Assembly: GCA_003008705.1 (NCBI GenBank)
Contig: PDUO01000031.1
Coordinates: forward strand, 186,001-250,000
Direction: 5' to 3'
From: Pezicula radicicola
Taxonomy: Eukaryota > Ascomycota > Leotiomycetes > Helotiales > Dermateaceae
DNA: 64,000 bases
Shown: positions 11,451 through 23,517 of the stretch, piece by piece
Position numbering within the stretch: position 1 is the stretch's first letter
How the letters are laid out: each line of letters opens with the position of its first letter
Translations under genes and position numbers: made by a program
The notes under the pieces: model-generated
Database searches by the model: none
The model's input: the letters and a program-made list of their open reading frames with translations, nothing else
Told to the model about the DNA's origin: nothing

Positions 11451-12191
11451 TCCCTCCAGGCCTCCTAGGACTTGTTGCAGGCTTCGGCAGGGGAGATCCT
11501 GGAGAGCAATTGATTGAAAATACGAAGTTGAAGTGCTTGTATTGTTAATTATACTGCGGAGTAGTATGATGCTGAGGAAAAACTCACAAGTCAATTTGAT
11601 GAGGCTCACTCTCTGGGTCCTCCCAGGTGCAAAGGGCGCTAGTTGTTGTCGTTTTGGTCGGGGGAGGATCCTAGAGGTGCTCTTTCTTGTATTTTGGCGC
11701 ATTCCTGTCTAATTGTTAGCAAGGGCACTGAAAGCAAGTCTGTTGACTGTATCGCACGTTTATATTTGGTAAGACTTACCCTCCGGGCCCTCCCAGTCAT
11801 AACTGGCAGTTCGTCTTCGTTTTCTTGTTATGGAGGGGAGGGTCCCAGAGGTGCTTCTTGCTTACATCATCTCTTGCTTCTAAAAGGGTGGTCAGCAGTG
11901 ATTCAGAAGATTCATTGAGTAAGGTGTTCAGATTGCAACTTACATTGCAAGTTATGAAGACTTACCCCCCAGCCCTCCCAGGACTTGCTGCAGGCTTCGG
12001 CGGTGGGAGGGGAGAGCCGGTGGTGCTTCGATCTTGTAACTTTCGAAATTGCTATTCACCGCGTAAGAGACTATGCAAATACAAATGGACTTTCAAGAAT
12101 GGAAACTTACAATTAACCAAATCAAATGCGTTCCCCTCCGAGCCCTCCCAGGCTTATCTGGTATATTTGGTGGGAGGGGAGAGCCCAGAGG
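11451..12191 (-). repeat. Array of five GC-rich hairpin modules with intron-like spacers
   Basis: Five modules (11451-11508, 11611-11677, 11779-11851, 11965-12023, 12133-12191) recur every 160-186 bp. Each has an arm like CCCTCCGGGCCCTCCCAG, a 20-36-base loop, and a near-complementary arm like GGAGGGGAGGGTCCCAGAGG. Read on the minus strand, several modules run directly into GTAAGT. Two of the spacers then look like introns: after the third module GTAAGT, GCTAACA, TTAG; after the fourth GTAAGT, CTGAC, CCCTTTTAG. Modules can be read as Pro-rich peptide (SPLPPPKPAASPGRAGG at 11965-12023), but the frame differs between modules and some contain stops. Confidence 0.6.
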
Positions 12192-12532
12192 TTTCGCAAT
12201 CTTTCCTTGCTTTGTTTTCATATTCTTTAGGAAACTTATTAGCCACATCCCAGAGGCAGAGAAGAAGGAAGTGAAGCAATGGAGGGTCTATTGATCGACT
12301 ACTAGAGCAGTGAGAGAGACGCGCAGGCTACAGCTTTGGGTTGGGGGGAGTGCAAGGAGGAAGGTTGCTTACTTGAAGAACTAAAAAGTTCTTGTTCTTC
12401 AAGAACTCAACTCTATTGTTGAGGAGGAAGAGGAGGCAGAGGCAGAAGAATATATGCTGCTCATGTGGATGGAGATGGTGGAGATGACGATGAGACGGAA
12501 AGCGAGAAAGTGCAAGAGGATATCACTCATAC

Positions 12533-12675
12533 CTGCGCGCCTAAGCGATGCCGTTTTAGGAATAAGCTTCAATTTGCGGCCACCCAACTTCCCAATTGCT
12601 GGCCAATCAGCCTCTCCATACTCTTGTCTTTTCTTCCATACGTACTGCGGCAATACATTTACCCATTCTATATGC
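12533..12675 (-). CDS. Possible exon upstream of the hairpin array
   Basis: The minus-strand frame encodes LPQYVWKKRQEYGEADW followed by AIGKLGGRKLKLIPK and ends at CGCGCAG/GTATGA, a good donor. It would be a 5' exon of a transcript that continues through the hairpin modules. Its own start and acceptor are not certain and the sequence matches no family I know. Confidence 0.25.
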
Positions 12676-14176
12676 TACCCGGGAAATGTACATCTAATCT
12701 ACGAATACTTGTCACCAGTTTCAAATCAGTAATCCTCCTCAGATCTAATCCGGTCACTATACAAGTACTTTCTTTGAAGCTCAGCTACGCTGAGGTCTAG
12801 AGACTCTTTCTCTCTCTCTATCTTGAACCCTAGCTGTGTCCTAAGCCTTGATCACCACTTTGCTACAGACTCTCAAGCCTGTGTGAGAAATTCCGGTCCA
12901 AACGCATCGGAGAAGCTCAAGCCTCACACTAATTGCTTTCTAGAACCTGCCAGCAGCTTGATCCTCTTCTCTACCTACTTCTTTTACACCACGAACAAAA
13001 GCGTCCTCCAAGCCCGAATCGATTAGATCCCTACCTGCATCATCGTGCTCCTCGAAGATCCTCTAAGTACTCGCTAAAGCTGCTTGACAACACAATCCAC
13101 CAAAGGTATGCCACAAGGCCTGGAGAGCATTGCATTTGGTCCATTGACAACGCTGCAAGTCCCTTTTAAGTATAACTTCCAGAGATTGAGAAGAAGTGCT
13201 TGACAACGGAGCATCCGAGGAACCAACCAGCAGGACAAGATGTGCATAGAGATTGGTGCTTGAAGGACTTGGCGAGACAACCATATGAATTAGCAAAGTT
13301 TTGAACATTGGCACAATGCTTTCACCTGTATCGTCTACAATAACGGAGTAAAATTAACCGGGTTGGTTGCTGTGAAGTGGACATTCGGGCTTAACTTGAT
13401 ATACGGCGATGTTTAGGAGAGGCTTTGGCGCTGAGATATACAACTATAAGGGCTCACTATTCATGTAGTTCAGTGCCAGAGGCAGGTCAACTATAATCTA
13501 TTGCATCTTCCCACATTGAGGAGCTAGGCACAATCTCAAGCATGTTCACAAATCCAATACACGCCTTTTGTAGGAAATTCGAGCGGTCGATGGGAAGGTT
13601 GTTCACATTAGCTATAGGTTTTATCATCCCCGATACTCTCCCGCGTTTCAAAGACTTAGCCCCATATCCTTTGACTACGCAAAGAACCAAGGCAAGGAGG
13701 ATATCACAACTACAGAACGATTGGCCTGGAGAGCTAGGGAGGCAGATGGCAAGTACTTCAACTGCTACATTGCGTTGTACAAGGTGTGGGAAAATAGTAA
13801 CCCTCCGATACTGACTCGAGATGGGTTGTGGGCTCAGGTTTCAATCAGTTTGTGCTGACATCTAAAAGGCGATTGAAGATGATGCACAATATCAAGCTAT
13901 TTCTCTCTTGAGATCACACAGTTTTAAAGGCTCATTGTCATGCTACATCCAGGAATGAAAAGCTAACAAGAGCCGCCCAATCCAAAGACACATTTAAGAG
14001 TATAGAGTCCCTGTTTTGAAGTGTGCATGATGTGTTCCATATTCTGTGCAGATATGCGAACTAGAGAATCTCCCCCTTGCACCCGTTAGACTTGAACGCT
14101 ATTTGGCCCGTTTGTGTTCCCCAGAATCCCATTTCAAGTGCTAGTATTGCCAAATATAGCAGTATTGCCACTCAGT
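12676..14176. other. Gene-free stretch
   Basis: Many short frames on both strands but none with coherent start, splice sites or domain. I see no clear repeat here. Confidence 0.35.
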
Positions 14177-14433
14177 TCAGAAACCTCAAATCTTGCATAT
14201 ATTCAGTTCATGCCACAGATGAACCGACGGCATTCTTCTGGCAGTTGGTTTCTAAGCGCTTCCCATATATTTAGATTGTTTCTCTGATGTTATGAAGGCT
14301 GTTCGTGCATGATTCAATACTCACTCTCTTTTGTGTATATATACTCTCATTTTCCTACCTATAGAAATCAAGCAATTGTCCATTGACTTCCGATTCATAT
14401 ATTCGTCAATATATTCTCCCAATTAGCAACAGC
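14177..14433 (+). repeat. Dispersed 255-bp repeat, copy 1
   Basis: This segment aligns nearly end to end with the reverse complement of 40696-40951. Shared blocks include CAGTTCATGCCACAGATGA, CTGTTCGTGCATGATTCAA and ATATTCGTCAATATATTCTC. Similarity ends sharply at both sides. No long frame is conserved, so it is a dispersed repeat or twice-inserted pseudogene piece of unknown origin. Confidence 0.7.
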
Positions 14434-16430
14434 TAGGTAGCACAAGACGCTTTCAGCAGACACCTCAAGTTTTCGCCAAGATATATGAGCAATGTAGCTT
14501 TGCTTGCAACTTTGCTGAGTTTGCACCCTGGAACTGTTAGAGAAGATAAGATGAAGTTTCAGATAATACTAACAGGAAAAGTATCTCTGGACTGGGATGC
14601 CATGCTCGACGATGACAATGAGCCAAAAGCACTCGGGGAAGGAAGTGGTGCAGTATTCGTGAGTGCGGTCGTTGTCCCTTGTCTAGTTCTAGACGGTGGT
14701 TGAAAAACTCCTGACGGTCGATAGACCCTTGACTTGACTGTCTTGAAAACTCACGGTCTCATTCGCAGTTGTTGTTCTGCTTATCCATCTTTCCGGTGTT
14801 ATGGTGTTTGATTGTCTTGGTCCAGATCCTTCGGTTGTTGTTGTTGAAGGCGAAAGAGGGTTTAGGAACCGGCCTCTGATTCTGAATAACCTTGAAACTG
14901 AGATAGCAAACTTTGATAATCATCGCCTCTGGTTTCTCACGCCTTCTCTTCATGACAGTCCAACGGATCTTTTGCAGTTGCGCAGCTGCCATGGTCGCCG
15001 CGGCGATTGTCTTGATTGAAACTCACCATATTCATTAAGCCTACAGAATTTCTGATGTTCCGGAACGTGAATATAATGAGTTCCAGCGATCGTATCAAGG
15101 AGAACGGGTCGCCAGCATGGAGTTTTAGTTCTCCATGTTGAACTTCAGGATAGACCTGAAATTCCTCCTACATCAGGCTGAGGGCGTTGGTGGCAAGGGC
15201 GAATCAGGGCAGGAGCCGCGAGTTTCGATCATAGAATATGCCTCATCCAATGTAGGTATTGTTGGCTCCACTGCGAACCTTGAGGCGAGAGTCGAGACAG
15301 ACGTTCTCCTTTCATTCAGTAAGGAACTACTATGGTGACATGTAATTGCTCTCAAGCGATGTGGAGATAGATATGTAACATGACGAATGCCATAAGGTAG
15401 ATTGTGGAGATTACTAACCATTTCGTTGTGCTGAAGGAATCCATTTTAACATCTGCCAAAGCGTCCTCCATGGCCATAGTGTCAGCCAAACGTATTTTTT
15501 ACTTATGATGGGTAAGAAAGTGGTGCGAAATATAACAGCTACAACAGCGTAACCCCCAAGCTAAGTGGAATGGTTATAGGTGAACAAAACTTCTATTTCG
15601 AAGCAGGGAGTTTCTGAGGAACTGCAACGTACGTACCCAAAGTTTTTACTGTCCTTTTGGTAAGCTGGGGCCTAAATTTGAATTTTATATCCCAATCGAA
15701 AACTTTCCGGAACCTTGGAGCAACACGATCTATCCCGTTGCTTAGCAACTTGGCAGATCGAAAGACTGTACTGCGAAGTACTGAGTCGTTCCTTGCTTTG
15801 TTGTCTTGTGAGGTAAATCAAATCAGGGATGCCATGTACACAGAGCTTGCAATTTTTTGATAGACGCTAGCATAGTGTTAGCAATAAGGTCAATATTTAA
15901 TCGCAGAAAATGGAACTAAAGTTGAAGGGGATGGAAGAAATTATGAGAGGAATTATCATACCTATGTCGAATTCGCAGACGGTTAGTCAATAAAGTTGAG
16001 AAAGAGACTTTGCAATTGATGCTTTGAAGAACAGGCGTGCTCAATGCCCAATGAAGACCAGCTTCGTATCTCTTCTCATGAACGATTTCTCGACCAGTTA
16101 GGGCACAAAACGCCGTTTAGGAGGAACAGCATCTGTCTTCTGTATACCTTCGTCCTCCTGAATGTCTACCTTCTTGCCACCAATATATTGTTGATTGTAT
16201 ACTCAGAAGAGCAAAGTGGCTGAACACGTAGTGGGTGTCTTGTGCTTAGACGGTGTTGGTGACTTAGGGCGGAGGAGGTGGTGGAGGAGCTATTGCTAGA
16301 TGATGCTTCCCTATACCACGTAGATCATTCGTTTGTCGACATCTCAACATCACTCTCAGCGATGCTCATATATCGATCTCAATCATCATCAATAGCAGTA
16401 ACTGGAACTGGACAACTTGGACAACCTGGA
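14434..16430. other. Gene-free stretch
   Basis: No supported gene. Short frames (for example 14485-14703 and 15135-15338) have ATG starts but no domain, and they overlap opposing frames. Confidence 0.35.
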
Positions 16431-16721
16431 TCATTTCGGTGGCGCTGGTGCTTTGTTGTGATTAGTGATTGAGGACTTTCGAGCTCGCTCGTTGTCCAGT
16501 TGAGCGAAAATACTATCGACTGTCTCTTCGGAAACCGAAAACAACTCAGTGTTTAACCTTTTCAGGCGGGGAATACCAATTGGACTTACTCCATATAGTC
16601 TAATTCCGATGTGGACGATGGGTGCGGTTGGCGCGACGAGCTCAGTCACAAGCATGTACTGCGAAGGATTAGTATCATAACTCAAGTCAATCCCCATCAA
16701 GTGAAAATGGAAACTTGCCAT
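16431..16721 (-). CDS. Hypothetical 96-aa protein or gene fragment
   Basis: The frame starts at an ATG at 16721 and reads smoothly, including YMLVTELVAPTAPIVHIGIR and FSVSEETVDSIFAQLDNERA, which look more like protein than random translation. It ends in a Pro-rich tail (KAPAPPK). No signal peptide; family not recognised. The short length and lack of good promoter context leave open that it is one exon of a decayed gene. Confidence 0.3.
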   Translation of the reverse strand: MASFHFHLMGIDLSYDTNPSQYMLVTELVAPTAPIVHIGIRLYGVSPIGIPRLKRLNTELFSVSEETVDSIFAQLDNERARKSSITNHNKAPAPPK

Positions 16722-18488
16722 CAGAAATTGTGGGGAAATGGAATGAATGAACAACCTGGAAGGTATGTCAAAGTTGACAACTTGTCATGGTCATCAATGC
16801 CTACAAGACATTCTCTCTTGTCTTAGTTTTCAGTGGGCGGTGGAACTCGTCGTTTCTTAGCAAGAACACCGGCCTTCAAACGGAGAGTCTCCGCTGAGGG
16901 GTGTAGATCCTTTGGCGAGCTTGTTGTAAACTCGTAACATATTCTAGGTTATTGAGAAAGGGTCGCTGTCGTAAAGACACAGGGTTTGTTGTCAATCTAT
17001 ACTCTGTCAAATTTATTTACTTCAAATATAAAGCGAAGACCTAGTCTTACCTGCAAGGATTTGCATAAATCCAGTTGGCAAGGCAGCCGTCCTGAATTCT
17101 TGCAGCCCCTATTTCTTTACATGCTAGGCAGTGGATCTTTGTCTAAGCTTGACAAACCCTCCTAATCCGTTGCTTCATCACCGAGACTTCCACCGGTTTA
17201 CCAACTGTTACGCCACTGGGTGTAGGCCTAGATGTACTTGGTTTGGATGAGCTGGCGTGTCGCGGTGTACTCGCGCGGGTAAACTTGCTTCTTCGTTGAG
17301 GCCTGGTCTGATGCCTCTGGTGACTCGGTGATATCTTGGCTATGAAAAAAGTCGGCCTAGTAGCTGTTATGTATTGTTAGATCATTGCATCGACTAGTTC
17401 TAGGTACTGTTCAAGTACTGAACGAGTTCCCCAACTGACTATGTCTGCTTCTGGGTTGCCCCAACTTGACAATGAGGCTATCTAGAACTGCGGATCCATT
17501 CTTCTCCACAGCATCAATATACCTATGAAAGGCATATAGGCAGTTGTTATCATCATGAACCTAGAGACCGAATTGGCGATAGGGGTTTTAACCCCATCAA
17601 CAATCTAGGGATAGACGGCAGCGTTTTGATATCTCTGCCGCCTTCCTTTCGGTGCAGGAGATGTGCTGATTCCCTATTTTGTAGACCAGGGTTGAGATCG
17701 ATCTAAAGTGCGTCCACCATGGCGACAAAGGGGAAGAATGTTGTTTGAGGAGAGATCTGAAACCAATGCACGGTTAGCAATTGTAATTCGTCATTGTTTG
17801 CTTTGAAGGCCGAATGGCAATGTGAAAAGATAACGATTCTGGCAGTCTTCCTCGAACTTTAAAAAAAAAAAACAGAAGATAAACTAGGAATGAGGAGATA
17901 ATGACTTTTACGGGTGGGGATTGACATACCACGCGATTCTTCGGGTGCGAAGTAGGAGCAGACGGGAAGTGGGTTGCCAATGAGCCAATCTGCAATATGG
18001 ATGAAGACGAAGAGTGGAGACAGGGTGCTGCCGCCAACACCGCCCTTCCCCAGGGAAAGCATTTTTTGATAGTGAAAACCAAAACATAAGACCACGAGAT
18101 CTTCCGAATGAGTGAAGGTTCTTGTTAAGTTCAAGTCCACAGACGTATTCTTCTGGGATTGTGGGTTCGAAAGACGTCGGCGCAGTTCCGTGCAGATGGA
18201 CAGGGATTGAATGGCCGCAGAGAGGATGTTCGCCCTTGGGCGTGTATATATCTGTTTTTCTTTCGATGAGAAGGTCAATATTACTCCCCTGTTGCCATTA
18301 GAGAGATTGGTCATATCTTACTATGTGTTGTGCAATCAGTCACTGTTGAGATTACCACTCTTTCTCCACGCGTCAGAGTAGTGACATGGTCGCGAGGACT
18401 GCTTGTGCCTCATCAGCAAAAGGCTTCGAAGTATCTGCGTATGGCCTCAAGTACTCCAGAAGCCATCTCCAAAGGAGATGGTATCAGA

Positions 18489-18653
18489 AAGCCCGAACGA
18501 GATGTGTAGCCGTGGGATCTGAAGTCAGGCAAGCTGCGTCAATCTACCACTGCAGGATCCTGGGGGTGATGAGCTTGTTAATAATGAAATAAGGAATCTG
18601 AGTACTTGGATGGGAGTGTCTAGATAACGCTGGGCAAGGCCCGTAGTTTCAAG
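18489..18653 (+). other. Degenerate 5S rRNA-like relic
   Basis: The segment contains CCCGAACGAGAT, GGGATCTGAAGTCAGGCAAG and later GAGTACTTGGATGGGAG in the order seen in 5S rRNA genes of many eukaryotes. About 60 extra bases interrupt it and the ends do not pair. A perfect 8-bp hairpin (CCATCTCC AAA GGAGATGG, 18463-18481) lies just upstream. Probably a pseudogene or 5S-derived short element, not a working rRNA gene. Confidence 0.25.
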
Positions 18654-19812
18654 TGAAGGGTCTTACAGTTCATTGTGGAATAAGGGGAGGGCGCGAAGTT
18701 GGAAGAAGCGACCTTTTGCGCTGCACACTTTAGTTTGGTGACAAATCAGGCAACACTTCATGATCTATCCACAGAAGATGTATTGGCAGCAGTCATTTCC
18801 AATTGGAGTATCTACACACTCTTACCCGTTCTTTCTAGGACAAGATCTCGCAAGGAACCCTCAAGTGACGACGGATCTCTTTCTTGGAGATACAAAGTTG
18901 AGTCCAATTTGGCTTGAGCAGCAAGATAAGGTCTACTTTGTATAGCTGAGAGAATGCATCGTAGCCTACGAAACCTGCTGATTGCTCACTGCAATACAGA
19001 TTCTTTTCCCCATTTCCATCTCTGCCTCAATAGAATGTATCACAACATATACCAGAAGAAGTGATGGCCATACTCACCAACGTCTAAAAGCGTCAGCCTC
19101 ACCTCTTCTTCTCAAATTCATCAGTCACATGCTCACAGCAATCAATATTACCACTTCCCAATCGCCACCTCGGTGTGAAGACTACGAGTAGATTGAGGAC
19201 CTGTGGGCTGACGTTGACTTGGTGACTGGGGACATGATGGTTTGGTCGACACGTGAAGTATTTTCGACCATACAAGATTGGGATAGAAGGTATTGCATAT
19301 TATTCTTAGTATCACAGCAAACATGAACGCGAGAACTGAGATATATTTCAGTTCGATTATACTCAAGATTGAATACTATAGAGACATCCTTGTCTCTATT
19401 CCACATAGACCCATTATCGCACCTGATAAATGACCACAAATAAGTATTTGCTAAACTGAATGAGGAAAGCTTTTATTAGCGCCCAAGCTTACTGAAAGAA
19501 AGAAACACCGACCTCGAGACCTCTCATTCCGCATCTTTAATCTCCCATACCAGTATCCCTAATACTTCTATTGGCCTATGAGAATGTATATAGTAGCCGC
19601 TACCCTTTTGGATTCGTAAAACGGTCTCTGGCTTGGTCGAGAGAAGATCAGTGGGATTGCTTCGTAAGTTTTAAAGGAGATATAGCTGTTAGACTGTTTT
19701 AGTATCTATCTTTAAATGCAAGTAAAGCAGAACTTATTTGGAAACTCACATTGTAGATCATTCTCCAGATGATCCAGATCTCATATCCTCAGGCATAATA
19801 TCCTCCGTTAAA

Positions 19813-20039
19813 TTAGCCACCGAAAGGCTAATTTCGAAACTGTAAACCAATTTGGGTACCATTGCTCTAACATTGAGACTCACAGAAACAAACCCAACCA
19901 ACCGTGATGGTAGCCATCCTTTTCATTATTGGAAATTGAGAGGCCTCGTGGTTATTCACAAGGACGCCTCGAGGCGGGGAAAGATTTCCCTCTTCACAAG
20001 CCTCCTTTTTGAATAGCCACCAAAAGGACCAATTTTCGA
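19813..20039 (+). repeat. Direct repeat pair about 200 bp apart
   Basis: TTAGCCACCGAAAGGCTAAT at 19813 and ATAGCCACCAAAAGGACCAA at 20013 are diverged direct repeats, both followed by TTTCGA-like sequence. The interval contains the near-palindromic CGCCTCGAGGCG. The pair may bound a small unknown element. Confidence 0.35.
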
Positions 20040-20354
20040 GCGATTCCAAGAACATCTCTATGATCTGATCGGCCCAAAATTGCAGAGATGATACAAGGAA
20101 TCATTTTGCCGACTATCTCTTCCAGCGCTTGCGTCAGGTGATATGGCCAGTTGCTGAATAAATGGCAAGAATGGCTTTGGGTTCGTTGAATACTCATGAC
20201 CTTGGCTGTCAGTTGACGTAAGCTATGGTAGCTCAGCGAATAGCACCATCGTTGTGCCCAACGTATCTAGCCTTACTGTTATCGCCAAATATTCAAGTCT
20301 CCTGATGCACGTCTCCTAATGTGTATCCCCCAGTATAGTGTCGAGGCCACAGGA

Positions 20355-20841
20355 CTAGATGGCTATATGGACTCGCCGGCTTGTACATGCACTACCAATA
20401 CAAAAAGATTTAATTATCCTCAGGCGTTCGTTTAGAGTACAGGAATACTGTTGCAGCAATTGTATGTAACGGTGCGGAGATTCGTGTTTATCCTCGAGGC
20501 CGGCGAGATCCAGAGCACGAATTCTATGCCTTGTTGAAATCCACTGGCTGCCGTGAAATATCTGGTATCCGTTAGCTTCTAATTAGTACTAACTCATATT
20601 GGCGTCTAGAACTTACGCCATGTTGGTAGGAGGTGTTGTTAGCTGAGATATTGAGGAACTCGGTCATCGCCAAAGCTCGCGAAACCGTCTCTCTGTGGGT
20701 TTCAGATCTCAATCCTGATTTCGCCGCGAAGGGGTGATTGAGGAATTGGGGAGTCGGGGGATCGTAGCTCTTGGAGAGTTTTATTCCGAGGAAGCTTGAA
20801 AGGGCAAAATCGTTTGTGCTGCAGGTAGGCGCTTTCATCAT
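20355..20841 (-). CDS. Hypothetical two-exon gene (143 aa)
   Basis: Exon 1 (20841-20617) starts at ATGATGAAA and encodes a segment with LSSFLGIKLSKSYDPPTPQF. It ends at CATGGC/GTAAGT. The 55-bp intron (20562-20616) has a TACTAAT-like branch site and a TACCAG acceptor. Exon 2 (20561-20355) stays in phase for 68 codons (RALDLAGLEDKHESPHRY) to a TAG. The canonical splice signals and two long in-phase exons are the only support; the product is not recognised. Confidence 0.35.
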
Positions 20842-21332
20842 ACCCTTCACCTCATTAACAAAACAACATCATTTAATAATCCACGACTTCCCTCACCGCA
20901 ATTAATCTGTTCGCAACAAATCCCTGTGGTATAGTTGTACTCTTACATCTCACGTCCATGAATTTAAAATAAATTTTGTATGATGCTAGTTTCCGCAGCA
21001 ACATTTTGCTAAGTCATTGTCACCCAAATTATTTGCAGGGGATGAAAAAGTAAAGTACTGCTTTGTTGAGATTCTTAGTATGAGATTCATCATGCAAATT
21101 GCTACAGCTAATAATGGGGTCTCACATGAAAAATATACACAGAGCCCATTTTCTTTGGGATTTGCTGTTGATGCGAGTTGGTAAAAAGAGAATGTTCCCA
21201 ACAAGAGTTGCCACAAGGCTGAATTAGAGATATCTCAGCCTGGCCAACCCACATCTGAAGGTAGGTGAATTCTGGAAAGCAGAAATTCTACACCAACTTC
21301 CACACCACAACAACCTACCACCTCCTGCCAAA

Positions 21333-21645
21333 ATGCCCAAGGCGAACATTGTTGTCGTGAAATCGCACTCAAAGATTAAGGTAAACTACGCTCTGTTGAT
21401 AGATGTCAAGTTCATTAGGTATGCTAATTTCACTGGCATAGGCGCGTTTTGAACGCAGAAGAAAGCCAAAAGCTAAACCACAACATATAATTGTACGCAG
21501 CTATCATATAATGCCCCTAATTCTCCTTCTTCGGGCTGACTATTTCAATCAGCTCGATGATAGCCAATTCTCATTCCCCTCCTATGAGCCAAAAATGCGG
21601 AGGTCGATTTGGGCAAAGTTGAAATCATTCTTTAGACGAGGTTGA
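21333..21645 (+). CDS. Hypothetical two-exon basic protein (83 aa)
   Basis: ATG at 21333 sits in a good context (GCCAAAATGCCC). Exon 1 (21333-21380) encodes MPKANIVVVKSHSKIK. A 61-bp intron (21381-21441; GTAAAC donor, TGCTAAT branch site, CATAG acceptor) is followed by exon 2 (21442-21645), which encodes a very basic segment (ARFERRRKPKAKPQ), a short hydrophobic patch (MPLILLL) and a basic C-terminus (WAKLKSFFRRG). Neither exon alone is long, so simple frame searches miss it. Function unknown; it could be a small nuclear or organelle-directed protein. Confidence 0.4.
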
Positions 21646-23517
21646 TGGCTGGGAGTATGGTTAATAAAAGATGAAGGGTGGAGATTGATGCTTTTGTAAA
21701 GATCACCATGATGAATCATTTTGCAAATACCATACAGCACCCCTGAGTCTTCGTATTCCGTACTCTCTTGATTTAGGGGCTCGAAGCGAACCCCTTTCTT
21801 ATTCATTTCTCCTCTTCTATAATGCTATTTCAGACTCAAAATTTCACCACCAAAGACACGAGCATGCATGGTTTAGATACCACAATCTATAACATATTCT
21901 AGTGGTTGATAAATAATGCATCATCCATCGTGATTGGGATGCTAATGGGTCATATTCTCTACCCCCCGAGACTCGCCAATTTTTCTCATTTTTGATTTTG
22001 AACAGTGAAATATGTTCTGGAATAGGCCTCCAGCTGCCCTCACTTTGTCTCTTCGTGATAGCAATCTCTTTGTAATGGAAGCCTATAAGTATGGATTCTA
22101 TAAAGCTATTAGCTCTACACACATTACAGAAACGGAGTTTTACTACAAATATGGCCTTCTAAATCTTGAGCTCCATCGCAAAACAGCCAGTGAGGTGCAA
22201 CATTCCTGACCTCATCGTGCCCCATTTTTCGTTTTCCTTTGAGAACCCGTTGTTCTGTCGCAAAATTAACCATCCCATATGTGTATTCGACGATTCATGA
22301 TGCCCCAATGTGTGAGAGAGGTCTTGAACCTATCCCGCCCTCGGAGTGATGTCTTTAAATGAGAAGGAAAATTGAAAGTTAAGTGTAGTAATCGCACTTC
22401 TTTTTGCGCCCGTCACCATCAGGGAGATTCTCTCTTCGGATATGAAGCCAAAGACCAGATTCGCTTGATTATGTTGATAAACAAACAGGACACTTCAGAT
22501 TGCTTCGTGGTGGCCAGCTTCTACATGGCCTGGTCGCTTTCCCTTCCGTGTGAAAGATTTGTTGCAGCCTTCCGTAAAACATCGGAACTTTAACAACATT
22601 CCTGCTCAAGAACAATCAAAAATTCCCCTAGCGAAGACCACGAAAAGTTTGCCATAATTCTTGACGCCACGATGTGTCATGGAAGCCTCGTGCCGTAAGG
22701 ATACCTATTCAGGCGCAAACCATGGTTCTATACTTAGGATATTGGTAGAAACCTTTGGACCAGCTTGGCACTAAACGTGGCGTGGTGTTGTTCGTAGTTT
22801 CGGATACACCGCTCTATGTGAGATATCTTACGGCTTGATTGAGTTGTGTACCAGCTTTGTGAATATTCAGTGTGGTTAAGGGAAGCAACGTGTGAATTCT
22901 GTGCGCAAATTGTAATGTTGGATTCTGAAAGAAGACAAGCCAGATTCCCAAAATAGGCCTCTTTGAGAGGAGAATATCGAGAGATGCTATCGAGAGTTGA
23001 AAAATCTATGCTGCACAGTCTAGTCAGCGACGCAATAAGGTCAACTCAAATGGCGTCTATACTAGTAGTACATTTCCAGCTTTGGTGACGGCTTCAAATT
23101 CCCACCTCAGCATATATCCCAGTGTCTTGTCGTTAAAAGGGTGACACGATTAGTGGTGATGGCCCCTGGGAATCGTATACGTCTGCAGTTACGCGGCCAA
23201 AAGGGCAGTCCCAAGTAGCTTCAGCCCTGTAATAATTAGCAATTGACCATTTAGGGCTGGGTTATCCCACCAGAAATTGAGCTTACAATCGTATAACTGC
23301 ATGGCTAGAACACGACGCTTTGAGCTACAAGCACTGACGTATATTTTCCCACGGTGTCCAGGCAATTGGGAAACTGCTCGAGGGTACGAAGCTTCTCGGC
23401 AGACCTCGTAGACTCTCCAGTATCACCTTGCTTCTAACATACGGAAACTGAACCGCAGATGATGATTTTGCCAACTTTTTCAAGATATAATTATCAAGCC
23501 CAAGCCTCTCTAACGAC
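21646..23517. other. Gene-free stretch
   Basis: Only short, unsupported frames; no repeat or RNA gene recognised. Confidence 0.35.

Larger units (their letters stand above)
16722..20354. other. Gene-poor stretch
   Basis: No convincing gene. A 151-codon minus frame (17859-18314) overlaps a 102-codon frame in another phase and runs into an A-tract, so I do not accept it. The stretch contains a 5S-like relic (18489-18653) and a short direct repeat pair (19813-20039). Confidence 0.35.

Noticed and set aside
17774..18314. 151- and 102-codon minus-strand frames
   Set aside because: They overlap in different phases, run into an A-tract and have no recognisable motif.
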